A stretch of DNA of 64,000 nucleotides from Punica granatum (taxonomy: Eukaryota > Streptophyta > Magnoliopsida > Myrtales > Lythraceae). How positions within the stretch are numbered: the stretch's first letter is position 1; each line of letters opens with the position of its first letter. The position numbers and the translations under genes are program-made. Shown here in pieces: positions 12,101 to 25,009 of the stretch. The stretch is from contig NC_045133.1 in NCBI RefSeq assembly GCF_007655135.1, positions 23,967,845-24,031,844 on the forward strand. Direction: 5' to 3'. Under the pieces are notes generated by a model. It saw nothing but the letters and a program-made list of their open reading frames with translations, did no database searches and had not been told where the DNA came from.

Positions 12101-12681
12101 GCCCCTACGCTGAAAAGTTCATCATCCCCCAAACATTCAGACAAATCCAATCACATTTTATCTTTTACATAATTGATCTGGTTGCCAAATATCCAACCAA
12201 ACTGATTCATCACATCACTCAGCCACAGCTCTCTCCCTTTTTCTCCTCCATCTTCAATTAATTTAATGAGCAGCCCACCAAAATGCAGGGTTGCTACCTT
12301 GCCGGATTCTTCAAAAACAGCCCAAATCAAGTATAAAAATATGTGAATAAATCAATAAATCCAAATTAATCTCATCAGGAAAAGGGAAAGAAAAGGGGCC
12401 CCAGCAAAGTAAAATCAAAGCGCAGAGATGTAGTTCCCCTTCTCCCAGAACCTGCAGAAGACCCTCCCATCCTAAGTGGGACTTCGCCAGCTTTCTCTGT
12501 GTCTTGTAATAAAATCAACCCAAAGTTTTCTTTTTTATTCCTTTTTTTCCCTTTTACTCAAAAAAAAAAAGAAAAAAAAAACCTTCTTTGATTCTTTCTT
12601 TCTTTCTCTGGGGATTCTTGCTGAGAAGACATTTGATCTTTCATGATTAGATTGAAGGTTCCCATGTGGTTCTAGGCAGTG
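12101..12681 (-). other. Probable 3' UTR and downstream region of the cyclin gene
   Basis: The region lies directly after the cyclin stop codon (read on the minus strand). It contains T/C-rich and A-rich tracts (about 12535-12605) but no open frame of note. The poly(A) site is not defined. Confidence 0.4.
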
Positions 12682-14109
12682 TCACTTCTTATCATCCGGT
12701 CCTTCGCATCCTCGGTCATTCTCATCGAAGGCGAGCCTCTTCCTCTTCCGGTTACTGGCAGCCGAAGAAGTGAGAGAGAGGGGAGAACTCCCCGAGGAAG
12801 AGACCGAGCTCGTCGGGTCAGGTGGAGTTGTTGGACCGACATTTAAAAACTTGTCCATGTCCAATCCCCGCATTATTCCATAACAAGTAAATACAGCATC
12901 CTGTCACGAAGAAACACAACTACCTGAATCGTTAACGGTCTACCACCAATCAATGAAGTTAGCGAAAACCGGCAAACACATTGGGAAAGATACGAGAGCT
13001 CACGACGTCGAGACGAGCACAGCAAGAATCGCAATTCAATTTACACCCCAACACCTCCTTTGTTATTTCATTAAATGAAGTGGCTAATACCGCAGCTGCT
13101 GCTATCGTCGAAGGTTGGTGGTCGAATATATCAATTTCTGCATTTTAAGTAAACCCGATGTATATAAAAATGAAAATGCTAATCAAGAACAAAGCTAACC
13201 CATCCGAAGGCTCGAGCCAGTATATCAATGCACTGTATTAAATTTGTATATATAATACCTTTGGTTATTCCAAGGATGAGTTGAATGGTCTTCGGGAGGA
13301 GCTCGGTTCCGAGAGGATGACTGCTCAACTTGGAGACAAAGAAATGGAGGAAAAGGAAGGGAGTGGTCGATCGAATTCTCCATTCGAGGGTCTTCAACAC
13401 AAGAAGCTCCATGCCCTGTACTACTTGGCCCCGGAAGCTGTGATCTTTAGTGTTGAACTCCGAGAGCAGCGGGACGCGAACCTCCTCCATTTTTGCCGCC
13501 AGTGAGAGGCATGCCACTGCGAGCAGCCTAATCGCCCAGTTGTCTTCTCTCTGCCCATAAGCGAATCTCAAACACGAGCCTTGGTAAATTCCACAAAACA
13601 TGAAGCCGATGAAGCAGAGAAGAGAAGGAATTGGTCTAAACTCACAGTGGGGGACCTCTTCGAGAGGAACTGATCGAAGTAAGTCATCGACAGATACGCG
13701 GTCTGGAACTGGAACCCGAATAAAGCTTGTGTCTGGAACAGAGCATTAGACAATCTCAATCTCATTTTCTCAGACATGGAGGAAACAAGAAAAGAATCAA
13801 ACTTTGGTGGGAAAGAGGACCTACTCTGAGGATCCACGAGAAGGCTTCGGCACGGGCGCGTTTGATCCAATCCCCCGAAGGCCGGTGATCACCATGCCGG
13901 AACCACCCGGAATCTCTCTCTCTGTCGAGCAGCATTTTGACATACTCCTGCTCCTCTTCCTCATTGCAGGGATCGAAACGGAACCCGTTCGAGCCATCTA
14001 CGCCGACCAACGTGTCCTCCTCTTCATCATCCAAGCAGGATTCGCTCTCTTCGCAGAGGAAGCAGGATAGAGACTCGTCTTCCATAGCCGTCTCTCCGTC
14101 TTCCTTCAT
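12682..14109 (-). CDS. CYCD5;1-like: D-type cyclin, CYCD5-like
   Basis: G1 cyclin partner of CDKA that promotes the G1/S step by phosphorylating RBR. Minus-strand exons: 14109-13825, 13732-13646, 13550-13259, 13137-12980, 12900-12682, giving 346 residues (CYCD5;1 of Arabidopsis is a little shorter). The N-terminal acidic region is followed by a cyclin box with WILR, FQTAYLSMTYFDQFL, WAIRLLAVACLSLAAKMEE and ELLVLKTLEWR; the C-terminal fold follows (DHQPSTIAAAAVLAT) and ends in a Ser/Pro-rich tail with a KRKRLAFDEND element like that of CYCD5;1. The usual RBR-binding LxCxE reads FLCEE (residues 17-21), Leu replaced by Phe, which supports the D5 class. The start is the first ATG in frame; a second Met at codon 9 is possible. 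Confidence 0.88.
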
Positions 14110-14299
14110 CACCACTGAGAAGAAGGCCAAGAAGAACTACGGGGCGGCAAGAACGGCCATTTCCAGGATCAAGAACCGCCGCCGGAGGATCCCACGATTG
14201 GAGAGGGCTCAGCAACGGGGGCGTGAGATCGTGAGGAGAGGATGGGGAAGTGGGTCGGTTGCCATTAACAGTTATCTGCGGGTGTTCTTCGGCAACAGC

Positions 14300-14330
<31 letters not shown>

Positions 14331-14700
14331 AAGAAGAGTAAAATGCTGCGGTTGGTTAGTAAGGGGGAAGAGGAGAGATTACATGACAGTGTTTTATGGG
14401 ATTTGGTGTGCGAGACGGAGTTTGACCGGAGAGCACGACCCGTACGGTCTGCTGACTACATACGGGAGCGCGTGAGGTGCACGGACCAATAGGGACGCGC
14501 CTTCTGATTGCGGGTACGAGGGTGGGAGGGGAGTGGAGTTTACCCGGGAGCGCCCCCCTTTGGGTTTGGTCCCTCCCTTGCCACGTGACCGGTCCGTAAA
14601 ATATGGTCAGTTCTGGTTTGGTCCGTGAAGTTTGTTCAGGCTCTCGAGTTCTTCCAGCAGTCGGCAAGCTTGATCGGCCGACCCTGTGAGAACACGATGG
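14110..14700 (-). promoter_or_regulatory. 5' leader and promoter region of the cyclin gene
   Basis: Upstream of the minus-strand ATG lies a GC-rich region with a (GA)n tract at about 14300-14325, roughly 190 bases before the ATG. I found no unambiguous TATA box or E2F site. Confidence 0.4.
14300..14325. repeat. (AG)13 microsatellite
   Basis: Uninterrupted GA dinucleotides in the 5' leader or proximal promoter of the cyclin gene. On its sense strand this reads as (CT)n. Confidence 0.9.
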
Positions 14701-15565
14701 AATCGAACTTCCCGAAGAGGATCTGGGGGAGTTGGTACGTTATCTATACGCTACCGTCTTGGTAGCAGTTGATCGATTGAACAAATTATATCGAAAACAT
14801 GACAAAATAATAACAGTAATAATATAATTCAATTCTTACTGTTATAGTTGGCGAAAATAATATTTAAAATTATGGTCAAATCATGATGATGCTGAGGTCT
14901 AGGATTTAGATGGTCTGGTTTTGAATTTATTAATAGTTTTTACAGAGATCGGGAGGTCCATATCCGTGGAGTAAAGTTAGATAAAACGCTCCAAGACATA
15001 TGAAGGAGCATATCGAGATTATTGAAAACCCAGGGGCTGAATTTGAACAGAGATGAGTATGGGGTTGATAATCCAATTGACAAAAAAAATATAAAAAGAA
15101 AAAAAAACAATTATAGGCCAAGAGAATTTAAACGGTTGCAGCTTTTCGCAGCAAAATTCTCCAAAATGATCATGGAATGCCCATTTATAGGGGTTGATGA
15201 TGGTAGAAATTTAGTTGAAACATTGCCTAAATCAATGGACCTTCCTACAGATAATTTATAATTTATATGCGAATTTCCCCATTAACTTATGCAAGCAATT
15301 AGAATCTAAGATTTCACCAAAAAAATGGTTGGTTTGAAATGGTAACTTATCCTCAGTTTCTATCAAGAAAAACATGCAAAAAAATATTTGCATTTTCTTT
15401 TTGCACAAATTTTCTCTTGCAACAATTAAACTTTTATATAAAGGTTTTTCGATGATTTTATTTCGTTACGTGACATGAATAAGTATCAATTAATTATAAC
15501 ATAGTAAGTTTCGTGATATAGAATCATTTAAAATTCTCATTATAATATTTTGGTCATATCATTAA

Positions 15566-15747
15566 GGGGTCATTTGGATTCAGAATTAAAATTACTTTGA
15601 TTTTGATTTTGATTTTGATTGTAGAAAATGACAAATGAGATGTGATTATAAATTTGACTTGAAAAACGTGTGTTTTTGTTATGTAGTGTGTTGAACTAAA
15701 GTTAAAATTAAAGTTAAAATTAATTTTTTTTGAATTCAAACGGAGCA
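15566..15747 (+). mobile_element. MITE family M1, copy 2
   Basis: The ends 'ggggtcatttggattc' and 'gaattcaaacggagc' are imperfect inverted repeats. The body shares 'gattttgattgta', 'gacaaatgaga' and 'aaatttgacttgaaaaacgtg' with the copy at 58323-58500. No coding capacity. Confidence 0.7.
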
Positions 15748-16924
15748 TAAGATTTTCTCTATGAGACTGCAAAATCCCAAGTTGCTAAATTGTATGCATA
15801 TTTTCTTTTGGTCGCGCACCACACTTGCCAAAAATGTTTATCATATTCGCTTGTTACCTTTATGTGTAAATAAGACAAGTCGAGCTGAATGACAGATATT
15901 ATCATTGCTTCAAATAATTCAATTACAGATCATGATTTCATACTAAATTAATTAATAAAAACAAATATAATTCTTAAGGAAGAAAGAAAAAAAAACAAAA
16001 GGGTAGAAAAAATGACAACCCTTGGAATCTCATCATATGTCAATTGAGGGCGTCCTTCAAGTTTATTAACTTTGTCCAAATCCCTTTTGGGATATATAAA
16101 AGATCGCAAATGACACAAGATCCAAAAGCCACAGCCTTAATTAATTGTGCTTGGACTTTATTAATTGCACTCATTGCTTATATATATTACCACCATCCCT
16201 CTCATCTCACTTTTATCTCCACCCCTTTTTCTTATAAATATATTATATCATATAATATATTTGCCCTTACTGCACCATTAATATTCTCTGCATGCCTTCA
16301 ACTTTGATATTTTAATCTTACCCACATACCTCTTGACAGTTAGGTCAGTCCCAATATATTTCAACTTTATTATGTCACTTAATTTTTTTCGCAAATTAAT
16401 GGCAAATTCAGATAATCTCCATTAATGTCTTGAATTTCTAGATTTATATACACCATATTATATTCGTATGTATTGAGCAAAAAAAGATGTTCATTTGCAT
16501 ATATAGATTCATATATTACAAAATTTTTGTGAATGTTATGATGAATGAATGATCTTTTGATTATGTAAATCAATTCTAATTGAGAATCTCTTAATTCTGA
16601 AATGGTGTGGGATTTAGGGAATCTTCATTGATTATTCATTCCTTGCTCTTGGTTAAACCCAAGTAGTTGAAATCAGAGGGCATGATTTCACCCAAAAATG
16701 AAATATCAGAGGGCATGCATATAGATACAGGACATATCATCAAATGTTTCATCTTTCATCTTCAATAAATTTGTGAATAATAAATTACCAATTTATCGGT
16801 CAAAATTAAAAAAAGGACTTGGGCCAAAGACTACATAGATGATTCTGTCCCAACACGTGGCTTGATGACACTTTGGGCATTGTGCAATGGCCAATATAAT
16901 ACGAAATATAATACGAAACATAGA

Positions 16925-17080
16925 GTAGATTTAAGTAGTTCGATAATTATTCTCCTTAAAAGATTTTATGTTCGAATTTTGTTAATAGAAAAAATTCACA
17001 CTGAGAGAATTTCTTCTTTAGTGGGTCCAACTCAGCTCGAACTGAATTTGTCGGAGTCCAATAAATTTTCAGTATTATGA
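16925..17080 (+). repeat. SINE-like remnant (family S2)
   Basis: A shared sequence order, 'ttcgataattattctcct', then 'ttatgttcgaattttg', then 'gtgggtccaactcagctcgaactg', follows that of the segments at 29812-29990 and 38020-38195. The middle resembles a pol III B box (gttcgaatt). Diverged, so confidence is moderate. Confidence 0.45.
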
Positions 17081-17120
17081 TGCACACTGAAAAGCCAAAT
17101 ATAATAGATCAAATCAATTA

Positions 17121-17605
17121 GGGTTAGTAACAAAAAAATATACAAAATTTTTACATTTTAACAATTTCAGTATGAACATTTTTCCTTAACCTAAAAATAC
17201 ACAAACGTTCAATTTAATAACAATTCTAGCATGAAGTCAAATTTTTCGTTAATTTGGACGGAATCGAAGCTACAGAAGGTGTCGGCGACCCCAATCGAGG
17301 AGATGGCCAGGGTCGTGGCTCCACCCTCTGGAATCGGGAGAATCCCCAATTTGAGGGTTCTCCCGTTTCCGAGGGGTGGAGCCTCAATTCTGGCCAAACC
17401 ACCCCCCTCGATTGGGGTTGCTGGCTTCCTTCCCTGAATGGGGTCGTCGGCGCCCTCTGCGGCTTCAATTCCGTCCGAATAACGAAAAATTTGATGTTAT
17501 GCTAGAATTATTAACATATCGAAAATTTGTGTATTTTTATATTAAGAAAAAAATTTCGTGCTAGAATTGTTAAAATGTGAAATGTTTATGTTTTTTTATT
17601 AACCC
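17121..17605. mobile_element. 485-bp MULE-type MITE with GC-rich loop
   Basis: The arms of about 190 bases are inverted repeats beginning 'gggttagtaacaaaaaaata' and, from the other end, 'gggttaataaaaaaacata'. The 9-base flanks aatcaatta (17112-17120) and aataaatta (17606-17614) match at 8 of 9 positions, consistent with Mutator-like insertion. The loop is GC-rich and internally symmetrical (ccaccctctgg / ccgaggggtgg). The open frames here are by-products of this symmetry. Confidence 0.8.
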
Positions 17606-20600
17606 AATAAATTAAATCCTCTACATATATATACAACTATTTAAATTTGGGGTTTATTGAAGACCCCACATGCATGCGTTGTCAACAGTGTTTTTCTTTG
17701 GGTGTCGTCCGTATTTCAAGTTCTGCTGCTAACATTTTATTTGGGTTCCTCATGAGAAAGTACGTACACATGAGAGGAACAATGATAATTCATTCACTTG
17801 CATTAATTTCGACTAATAACTAATCTTGGATCAAGAGAGAAATTTATGATTTTAACCTTAAGTTTCGTTGTCCAACATGATAAAGACTTATTAATTCTAC
17901 AAAAAATATATACCTATTTTATATACATCAAGATATGGAATCAGATTTTTATCATAATTTATCGATTGTTTGGTGTGAGTGAATGGTTAACTGATGAATT
18001 GGATGTACAATTCAGCAAATGTCCAAGGATTCACCTCAAAATGGATAAGGAAAAATTAACAGAAATGGGATATCTATAAGTATATGACATGATAGTTTGG
18101 CCAAGACATGGAATTGACATTATTAGGATTGATATTAACTTCACACGAAAGGAAGGCTATATGTAAAGCAGTGGAACAGGGCCGACCTACCATCATTTAC
18201 ATTTTGTTTTAGACATTTTGGTCCCTATATAAAGAGGTGATAACACAAACATAAGTAAACACTTCAAGTGGCTTGCCAATATATATTACATATCTGCATA
18301 CATATATATATATATATGTATGTATATGCATATATAATATGTACATATAGTTGTGTTACATGTAGCTGATATAATCATCTGGGCTCTCATATATGAGCAG
18401 CTGCAGAATCGGGCTTGAATTGTCCATCATGGGACCCATTGAATTAAACAACTACATTGTCATTCGAGAAATGATGAGAAACAGGTGTCTGCCTAATTTC
18501 ATCCGTTTCTTAATCGTTTGGAGCCCCCTATGCTTGACCCCGGTATAAATCAAAGAGTCCTTTTGCGTAGGACGCTAACTTTTTTATGGCCAAATTTCGA
18601 ACAATATGCAGCTTATTAGCCACAATCCACATATTTGATGATGCTTTTTAATGTAAACATATATGATCCTCATCCTTGGAGTCATGTTGAAGCCTTGAAA
18701 GACATGACAAATTAAGTAGGGACCCATCCGGCCAATAGTAAGCATTTCGATCTTGTTTAGAATAAATTTTCAGCCGACAGCAAGATATATATAGTTGAAC
18801 GGTCTACCGTTCTAATTCATTGATGGAATCAAGTACCTTGCAGCTTCTCCTAAAAAATTACAAAGCAAAGTACGTATTTTTTTTTCCATTAGTTATAAGG
18901 AATACTCATAAGACCTAATAAAGAAATAAAGAATAATTAATAGTAATAGAGGGGTATCAAAATTCTTACTAACGATAATCGAAATTAAAGCCTCTTGATC
19001 TCAGGCGATAATGTTTATCACTGAACCATATTTCCTTCTCCATAAAGTATGCACTTTAGAATGCCATTCCGTTGATTTAGTTTCCTTGATATTAATCATT
19101 CTCGTCATGCCAATCAAACAATAAGAAGACATATCTTGGCTTCTTTATAATTTATATTTATTATTTTTGCCGGTAATCTTTTGTTCTTTTGGGGTTTGGG
19201 ACAATATTGAGAAGAAAAAGTGTCTTTTTTAATGACCTTTGCCAAAACTAGGCTAAAGAGTACTACTGCCTGTGTGTGGAGCGGCCACCCTAATTTGCTC
19301 CAAAAGTTTTCCCTTAAAAGTAGGCTTTGAGCTGAAAGTGAAAAGCCTCAAACCCTAGCCAAAAGAAAAAAAGGAAAGCTGATAAAATCACATGAAAAAA
19401 CTTTTGTCAATTTCCATACATGGCCGCCTGGCAAACCAAAGGAGCTACAAACCAACTCACTAGTCAATTTTCATTATCTATTATTGCAAAACATAATGCA
19501 ATGACCATACACAGATCATAGATATCGAGCTAATAGCGATGGTTTTCCGCAAAACTTGTGCGCACACATGGAATGATCACCCACCAAACCCTAGAGAATC
19601 GGATGCACTCGGTCGGTTCTTTCGGAGTCAGTTGGCCCATAATTTGATTTTTTTTTTAAATTTTGAAGTGTAGCGTGTTGACTAGTTGATCGTGATGTAC
19701 ATGTGCATAAATGTATATGATGAATAAGTGAGGTATATCTATCTCGGTTCTAGACTTGTACTAGTTATGTTATAACTAAATATGCAAGACCCTACCGAGC
19801 CAAAGCGATGAACTGGACATTTCTCTTCAGCACACTCTATTGAGATTCATTCATGGGATATGGGGATGATATGTAAGGTGAAAGAAGAGGACCTACTCAT
19901 AACCTGAGTAGCCCAACCACCCAATAATATATAGAGCGCTGCTGATCATATTCAATACATGCATTCTTACTAGGAGGCAGATCTTAGTTTAAACCTAGCT
20001 ATATATTTCCCACCCAAAACAAGTAAACCCTAGCTAGATTTGTCTACATATAGTATTCCTAATTAACCGAGGCGTGTATCATGCCTCAGCTAATCCAGTT
20101 ATTTAACATTATCTGTGCATAAGGTTATTATATTCAACCTTCTATATGATATGATTTTGGACGAACTGTTCATGTTCATAGATATAACTGTGAATTCTTT
20201 TCACCCGATGTCCAAAGAATGTATATATGCACATATATGAGACCACCGGCGATGCCACTATACCGGATCACTATTATAAAATCCGATATAGAGAATTGAA
20301 GAGATCGAAGGTAATAAAAGAGACTACTACACAAATGAGTGGTGGTTGGTGGGCAGCTAAATAGAGAGAACTCTCTGATCAGAGACTGATGATACCTTAA
20401 TGTATTTTGTCAGAAGCCAAAGTATATATAACGATATTATCTTTTGCATACAAATGTAAATTCAGGTGGTGGGGCAGAGAGAGATAGTAAAGATCGAACT
20501 CATAGAGAGGTCAGAGAGGGGCTGGGGCACGGAGCTGGACTGGACTGCATATTAACTCGAGTGTGAATGTGATTGTTGGGAAGTTGTTGGTGCCTTAAGT

Positions 20601-21960
20601 TAAAACAGGGAATTAAAGAGGAGAAAGGGCCGGGTGTAACACAGAGGCCCTAGTTCATTTCTCGCATTAGGACTTCTCATTTTTTTTTATTATTTAAAAT
20701 TTTCATAGAATTATGAATCTTCTTTATAATTAGAAAAAAAAGAAACTAATTAAAGAGAAAATGAGCCAAACATACAGAGAGAGCAGAAGAGAAAGAGATC
20801 AGATGATCATCACTCAGTGTATGACCACAAACACATAGCTGACTCCCATGCCCATATCTTTCCATGCCCCAAAAGAGAGAGAGAGAGAACTGTCCATCTG
20901 TAATTTTGTTCGATGTGTTCTCCTATTCAGAAGCTCAATAAATCTCGATTAACTTAATTCAAATTGGATTGATCCATTAAGAGAAAAAATCTCTCTGACA
21001 TAATTTTTTTTTCATTTATAATATTTGAACTCAAGACTTTATTAAGGGGAATAAGTACCGAACCGTTTGAATCAATATATATTATTGTTTATAAGTAAAT
21101 AAGTAAACAAAGATTTTCTCTTCTGTTTTTTTTTCATTTTTTCCTGATAAAATTATATTATAACACACATTTCAAAAGTCAAATTGGTGGGCCCCATATA
21201 TTATTAAAATACAATCCCATTATAATTAATTATCTCCACCTTCCATTCATTTTATATTTCAAAAGTCAAACTGGTGGGCCCCATATATTTTTGTCTTCTT
21301 CTACAATCACAATCACAATCACAAATTCGTGACTTTAACTCCGAAAACAAACGCATTGTTAGTGAAGTGAGAGGGAGAGTTGAGTTTTGGGGTTCCCAAT
21401 GCTTTGACCGGTCCCTTTTCAATTCAAAGTACAGAAGGAAAGAGAGAAGCCCTTACCCTTACCAGCTTACAAACTTCCCCTTCCCCCCAGAAAAATCCAT
21501 CCACCGGGCAGAGAGCTCACATGGCTGTCTTTTTTTTTTCCTTTTCTTTTTGGAATTTATAATTTATAAACTCCAAAACATATATATTCATCTCCTCACT
21601 TGTATGCCACTCCACCTCCCTTCCCATTTTGAATTGAATATATGTTTCTTGAGCATCTTACCTTGCGGCCACCTTGGCAGCTCTTTCCATTTGGGTTGTG
21701 TGTGTACTTAAGTTTAATTTGGGAGTGAAAGTTATGCTTCAATTACATTAAGGTCATATTTTTTATACCGAAATGAAATGAAATTGCTCTCGTGAAATAT
21801 AATATAATAATATTGAATGAAAAATGATTAAAAAAAATTTATTGAACTTCAAAAGATAAATGAGTATAACTAATATATTGGGCTCACTAACTAAAATATC
21901 ATCCTATATATATTTTTAGATATGTTTCTCGTATAAAACCTGGTTAATAAGCATTGCCTT
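17606..21960. other. 4.3-kb stretch with no recognisable protein gene
   Basis: AT-rich, with an (AT)n tract at 18303-18325. Between about 18080 and 21270 there is no open frame worth reporting. A directly repeated motif 'tggtgggccccatatatt' occurs at about 21186 and 21273. I compared by eye against mature sequences of common plant microRNAs that I remember and found no match; a long non-coding transcript cannot be excluded. Confidence 0.4.
21169..21292 (+). repeat. Direct repeat of about 35 bases, spacing 88
   Basis: 'catttcaaaagtcaaattgg' at 21169 recurs with one or two changes at 21257, both followed by 'tgggccccatatatt'. Origin unknown. Confidence 0.7.
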
Positions 21961-22029
21961 ATTATTTTGAAGGAATGCTCATCCCAACAAGTTGAAGAAA
22001 ATATTAATGAAATGGAATGCCCATTCTAA

Positions 22030-23541
22030 CCCTAAAATCCTAAAAATCGAACACCAGATAAAAGTGGTAAAATCCTCAGCAAAAAAAAAATCCACAGACA
22101 GAGCAGGAGTATCAAATAGATCGATAAATAGGAGATTACAGCCCTTAAAGAAGATAATCGGGAGAATTTCTTGAAAAAATCACATCATCACCGACCTCGT
22201 GTTTCCAGACTCTCTCTCACCGCCCCCCAAGGACCCAAGGTTTCGCTGCACCGAGGCACTTTTTACAACTTGTATAAGACCCTAGAGAATATATCATAAT
22301 ATTTTCAGAGGTATCCTAATATCTCTCCCAAAATATTTCCTAAGATATTTCCTCTTATGAGGTTACATAAGTTCTCGAAAATATATGAAACAATATTTTC
22401 CCCCAATTTCCTCCTCGCTCCAAGTCTTCGAGTTTTCACAATTCGGGCTTAATGCAAGACATTTTCCAACAAATCTCCACATTGGCTTGCATTTAGCCAA
22501 GCACCGAACCGTCATCTCCGCTCACCTACTCTGTAACAGCCATCACGGGCTCCACCTCATCCAGTGCGATCGCGTCGCTCCAATCCAAACCAACCTTAGA
22601 CTTTTTCGAGGTGTCAGGCTTCCTCAGCTTTCATGTGGTGCACCCTCAAAAGCTGAACATATTGTTTCAAGTTGAATTCCCGACTTTAATAATACATGAG
22701 ATCACTAACTCCACAAGCTCGAAGCGTATCCGCGATCTCATTTGCTTCCTTTGTCTATCTTCTGCACACGTGCAATTCCATAGAGATTTGGCCTCCATTC
22801 AAATCCTCCTGTCTGAATATCCTCTATGCCAAGCCAATATTCGGAGTTTTCGCCAAACTCCACGTTCTCTGTAGCTGTCTGGGTCAAGGTTCTTAGAGCT
22901 TCTCCTTCTAGCACTCCCTTCAACTTGATCTGCCACCATCCATTGCCGCTCGATCCATTGACCTTCTAAACCTCGAATCTCACAACAGACATCTTCAGGA
23001 TCTGATTAGGCTCCTAGCTCTGATACCAATTATTGTGACAAGACATCTATAACACGAGATGAGATAACAGATAAAAAAATCGAATACCGGATATACGTGG
23101 TAAAACCTCAACGGAAAAACATCCACGGATAGAGTAGGAGAATCCACTGATAAGAGTCTAACCTGATCTCTCAATTCTCTTCATCCTCTCATTCTAAACC
23201 GAGACTCCAAAAAGATAGCCCATATAATTTTTCGAGAAGATCACACCATCATCGACCCCATGATTCTAGACTCTCTCTCACCAGCCCCCAAGGGCCCGGG
23301 GTTTCGTGGCACCTTTTACAACTCGTACAAGACCCTATATATAAACTTACAAGAGAATATATCATAATATCTTCAGAGATATCCTAATATCCCTCCCATA
23401 ATATTTCTTAGGATATTTCATCTTATGAGGTTACAAGAAATCCCGAAAATATAGGAAACAATGCTTTTCCCCCCGATTTCTTCCTCGCTCTAGGTCTTCG
23501 AGTTTCCTCAATCCGAACTTAATACAAGACATTCTCCTACA
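22030..23541 (-). mobile_element. Decayed Ty1-copia-like LTR retroelement with two LTRs
   Basis: On the minus strand, one LTR covers about 23541-23034 (starts tgtaggag, ends gtcaca). It is followed by a primer-binding site, tggtatcagagc (23032-23021 area), the classic initiator-tRNA-Met PBS of plant copia elements. A second, end-truncated LTR lies at about 22471-22030. It is preceded by the purine-rich 'aatgtggagatttg', a polypurine tract. The internal region (22472-23033) is only about 560 bases and carries a Gag N-terminal relic. LTR divergence is substantial, so the insertion is old. Confidence 0.75.
22738..23000 (-). pseudogene. Gag N-terminus relic of the copia element
   Basis: Downstream of the PBS the minus strand reads SVVRFEV, a stop, then KVNGSSGNGWWQIKLKGVL, recalling the copia Gag start (KFEVEKFDGSG..WKIKMK). 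The frame then runs on without recognised domains. No protease, integrase or reverse transcriptase remains between the LTRs. Confidence 0.5.
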
Positions 23542-25009
23542 ATGAGGAAACATAGTGGAATCCATTCCATTCCATTCCATTCCACCCCATTCATGTGTAC
23601 ATGCCAAACTCTACCTAAGAGCATCCCAGGGTAACACTCTCATATTAGATACATACATGCGTAAAGGATTGGAATAAAGGTTCATGAAACCTGTGATCGG
23701 ATATTTCAAGTTTGCTTAGTATTTTCTCGGAATGGAGATGTAGTTGAATTCCTCGAACCCATTATCCTCAAGCTCACGACTTTGGCTAGTTGGGTCTCAA
23801 TCCAATTTTCACTGCTTTTGTATCCCTGAGGGTCATCAAGACTCGGTTGTATCTTCGATTTAGTAGTAATATTATAACACCATTGCTTATTAAAAAAAAA
23901 GGAAAAAAAATGAAGCCTGTGAGTTCACCCAACTAGAGTGGTACACCCAAAACCATATTTATGGTGATTGGGTCAGTGCTTATAAACGATCTCTATAGAA
24001 AAGATATGTGTATTTGCCAATGAACCAAACATGGTTTGGCTATACATTCCAATTTGAGGAGTATGCCGGACTACTGGGTCCTAATTCGATCATTTCAATC
24101 TGCTTGTACCATCATTAACGTACCCAACCGCGTTTTCCAGGCTTTTGTTTACGGTCCTGATCTCCATTAACTATAAACGTGTATATTTATGAGGAGTGCT
24201 GGAAATGTTTCTTAAACGCATCAGTGGCACAACCCTCTAAATTGATCAATGGTTTTATGTCAACGGCTCCAACTGATATATGGACTTAGCTCCTTCATAT
24301 GTATTATAGGTAGGATCCCATCCTAGTATGACACTATAAGGACAATTTCACACCAATCCATGTCGTATGCACATAATCCGCACATCGAGTCGTTCCACAA
24401 ATGTATTTAATTCATATTAAAAGAAGGCAAAATCGATCGCGAGTAGATTGAACCCGGTAGGGGAAGAGTTTGTTGTCTTCTTTTTTATCAACATGTTCTC
24501 GAGGTTGAATTCTAACAGTAAGTCACAAAAAAGAATTCCTTTAAAGATCCTAATTCCTAGGTAATTAAATTAAACAGCCTACTTGGACCAACTAATTTAC
24601 GCTTAACTCGGGTCGGTTCACTATGAAACAATACTCTCTATTCACAACATTTAAATCCAAGATTTTATTTTAAAATAAAAATGTCAAATTACCCGAATTA
24701 GTCCACGTGGTAAAGTCTATAAAAATCTTGATCGGTATTTGAGAAGCGAGAATGGGAGAAAGGAGGTTGAGCGGGCTTAAAATGACAAGTATACATGTGG
24801 TGGTGGGCATGAGAAAATTAATGGGCCTTGGAGTTGAAGTGGAGGTTTTGGCTGGTACTTATACAATCAAGAAAAAAACAAGGATGCTGGGACAAGAGGA
24901 TGAATTATATGCACTATAGGGCTTCACAGAACATGCCTATGCATATACATATATGTGTGTATATATATATATATATGTGCGTGTAGTGTATACAGATATA
25001 AGCATGAGG
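23542..25009. other. Intergenic DNA, no gene seen
   Basis: Contains a short (attcc)n tract at about 23555-23582, a poly-A-like tail near 23890 and an (AT)n tract at 24957-24977. No coding frame with recognisable motifs. Confidence 0.4.

Larger units (their letters stand above)
14701..17120. other. AT-rich intergenic DNA with MITE and SINE-like remnants
   Basis: No host gene is seen. It contains MITE M1 copy 2 (15566-15747) and a SINE-like remnant at about 16925-17080. The rest is AT-rich with no supported coding frame. Confidence 0.45.

Noticed and set aside
17209..17505. Overlapping frames on both strands with Pro/Gly-rich products
   Set aside because: Explained by the GC-rich symmetrical loop of the MITE at 17121-17605.
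18080..21270. Known plant microRNA precursors
   Set aside because: No stretch matches the mature microRNA sequences I could recall; not an exhaustive search.
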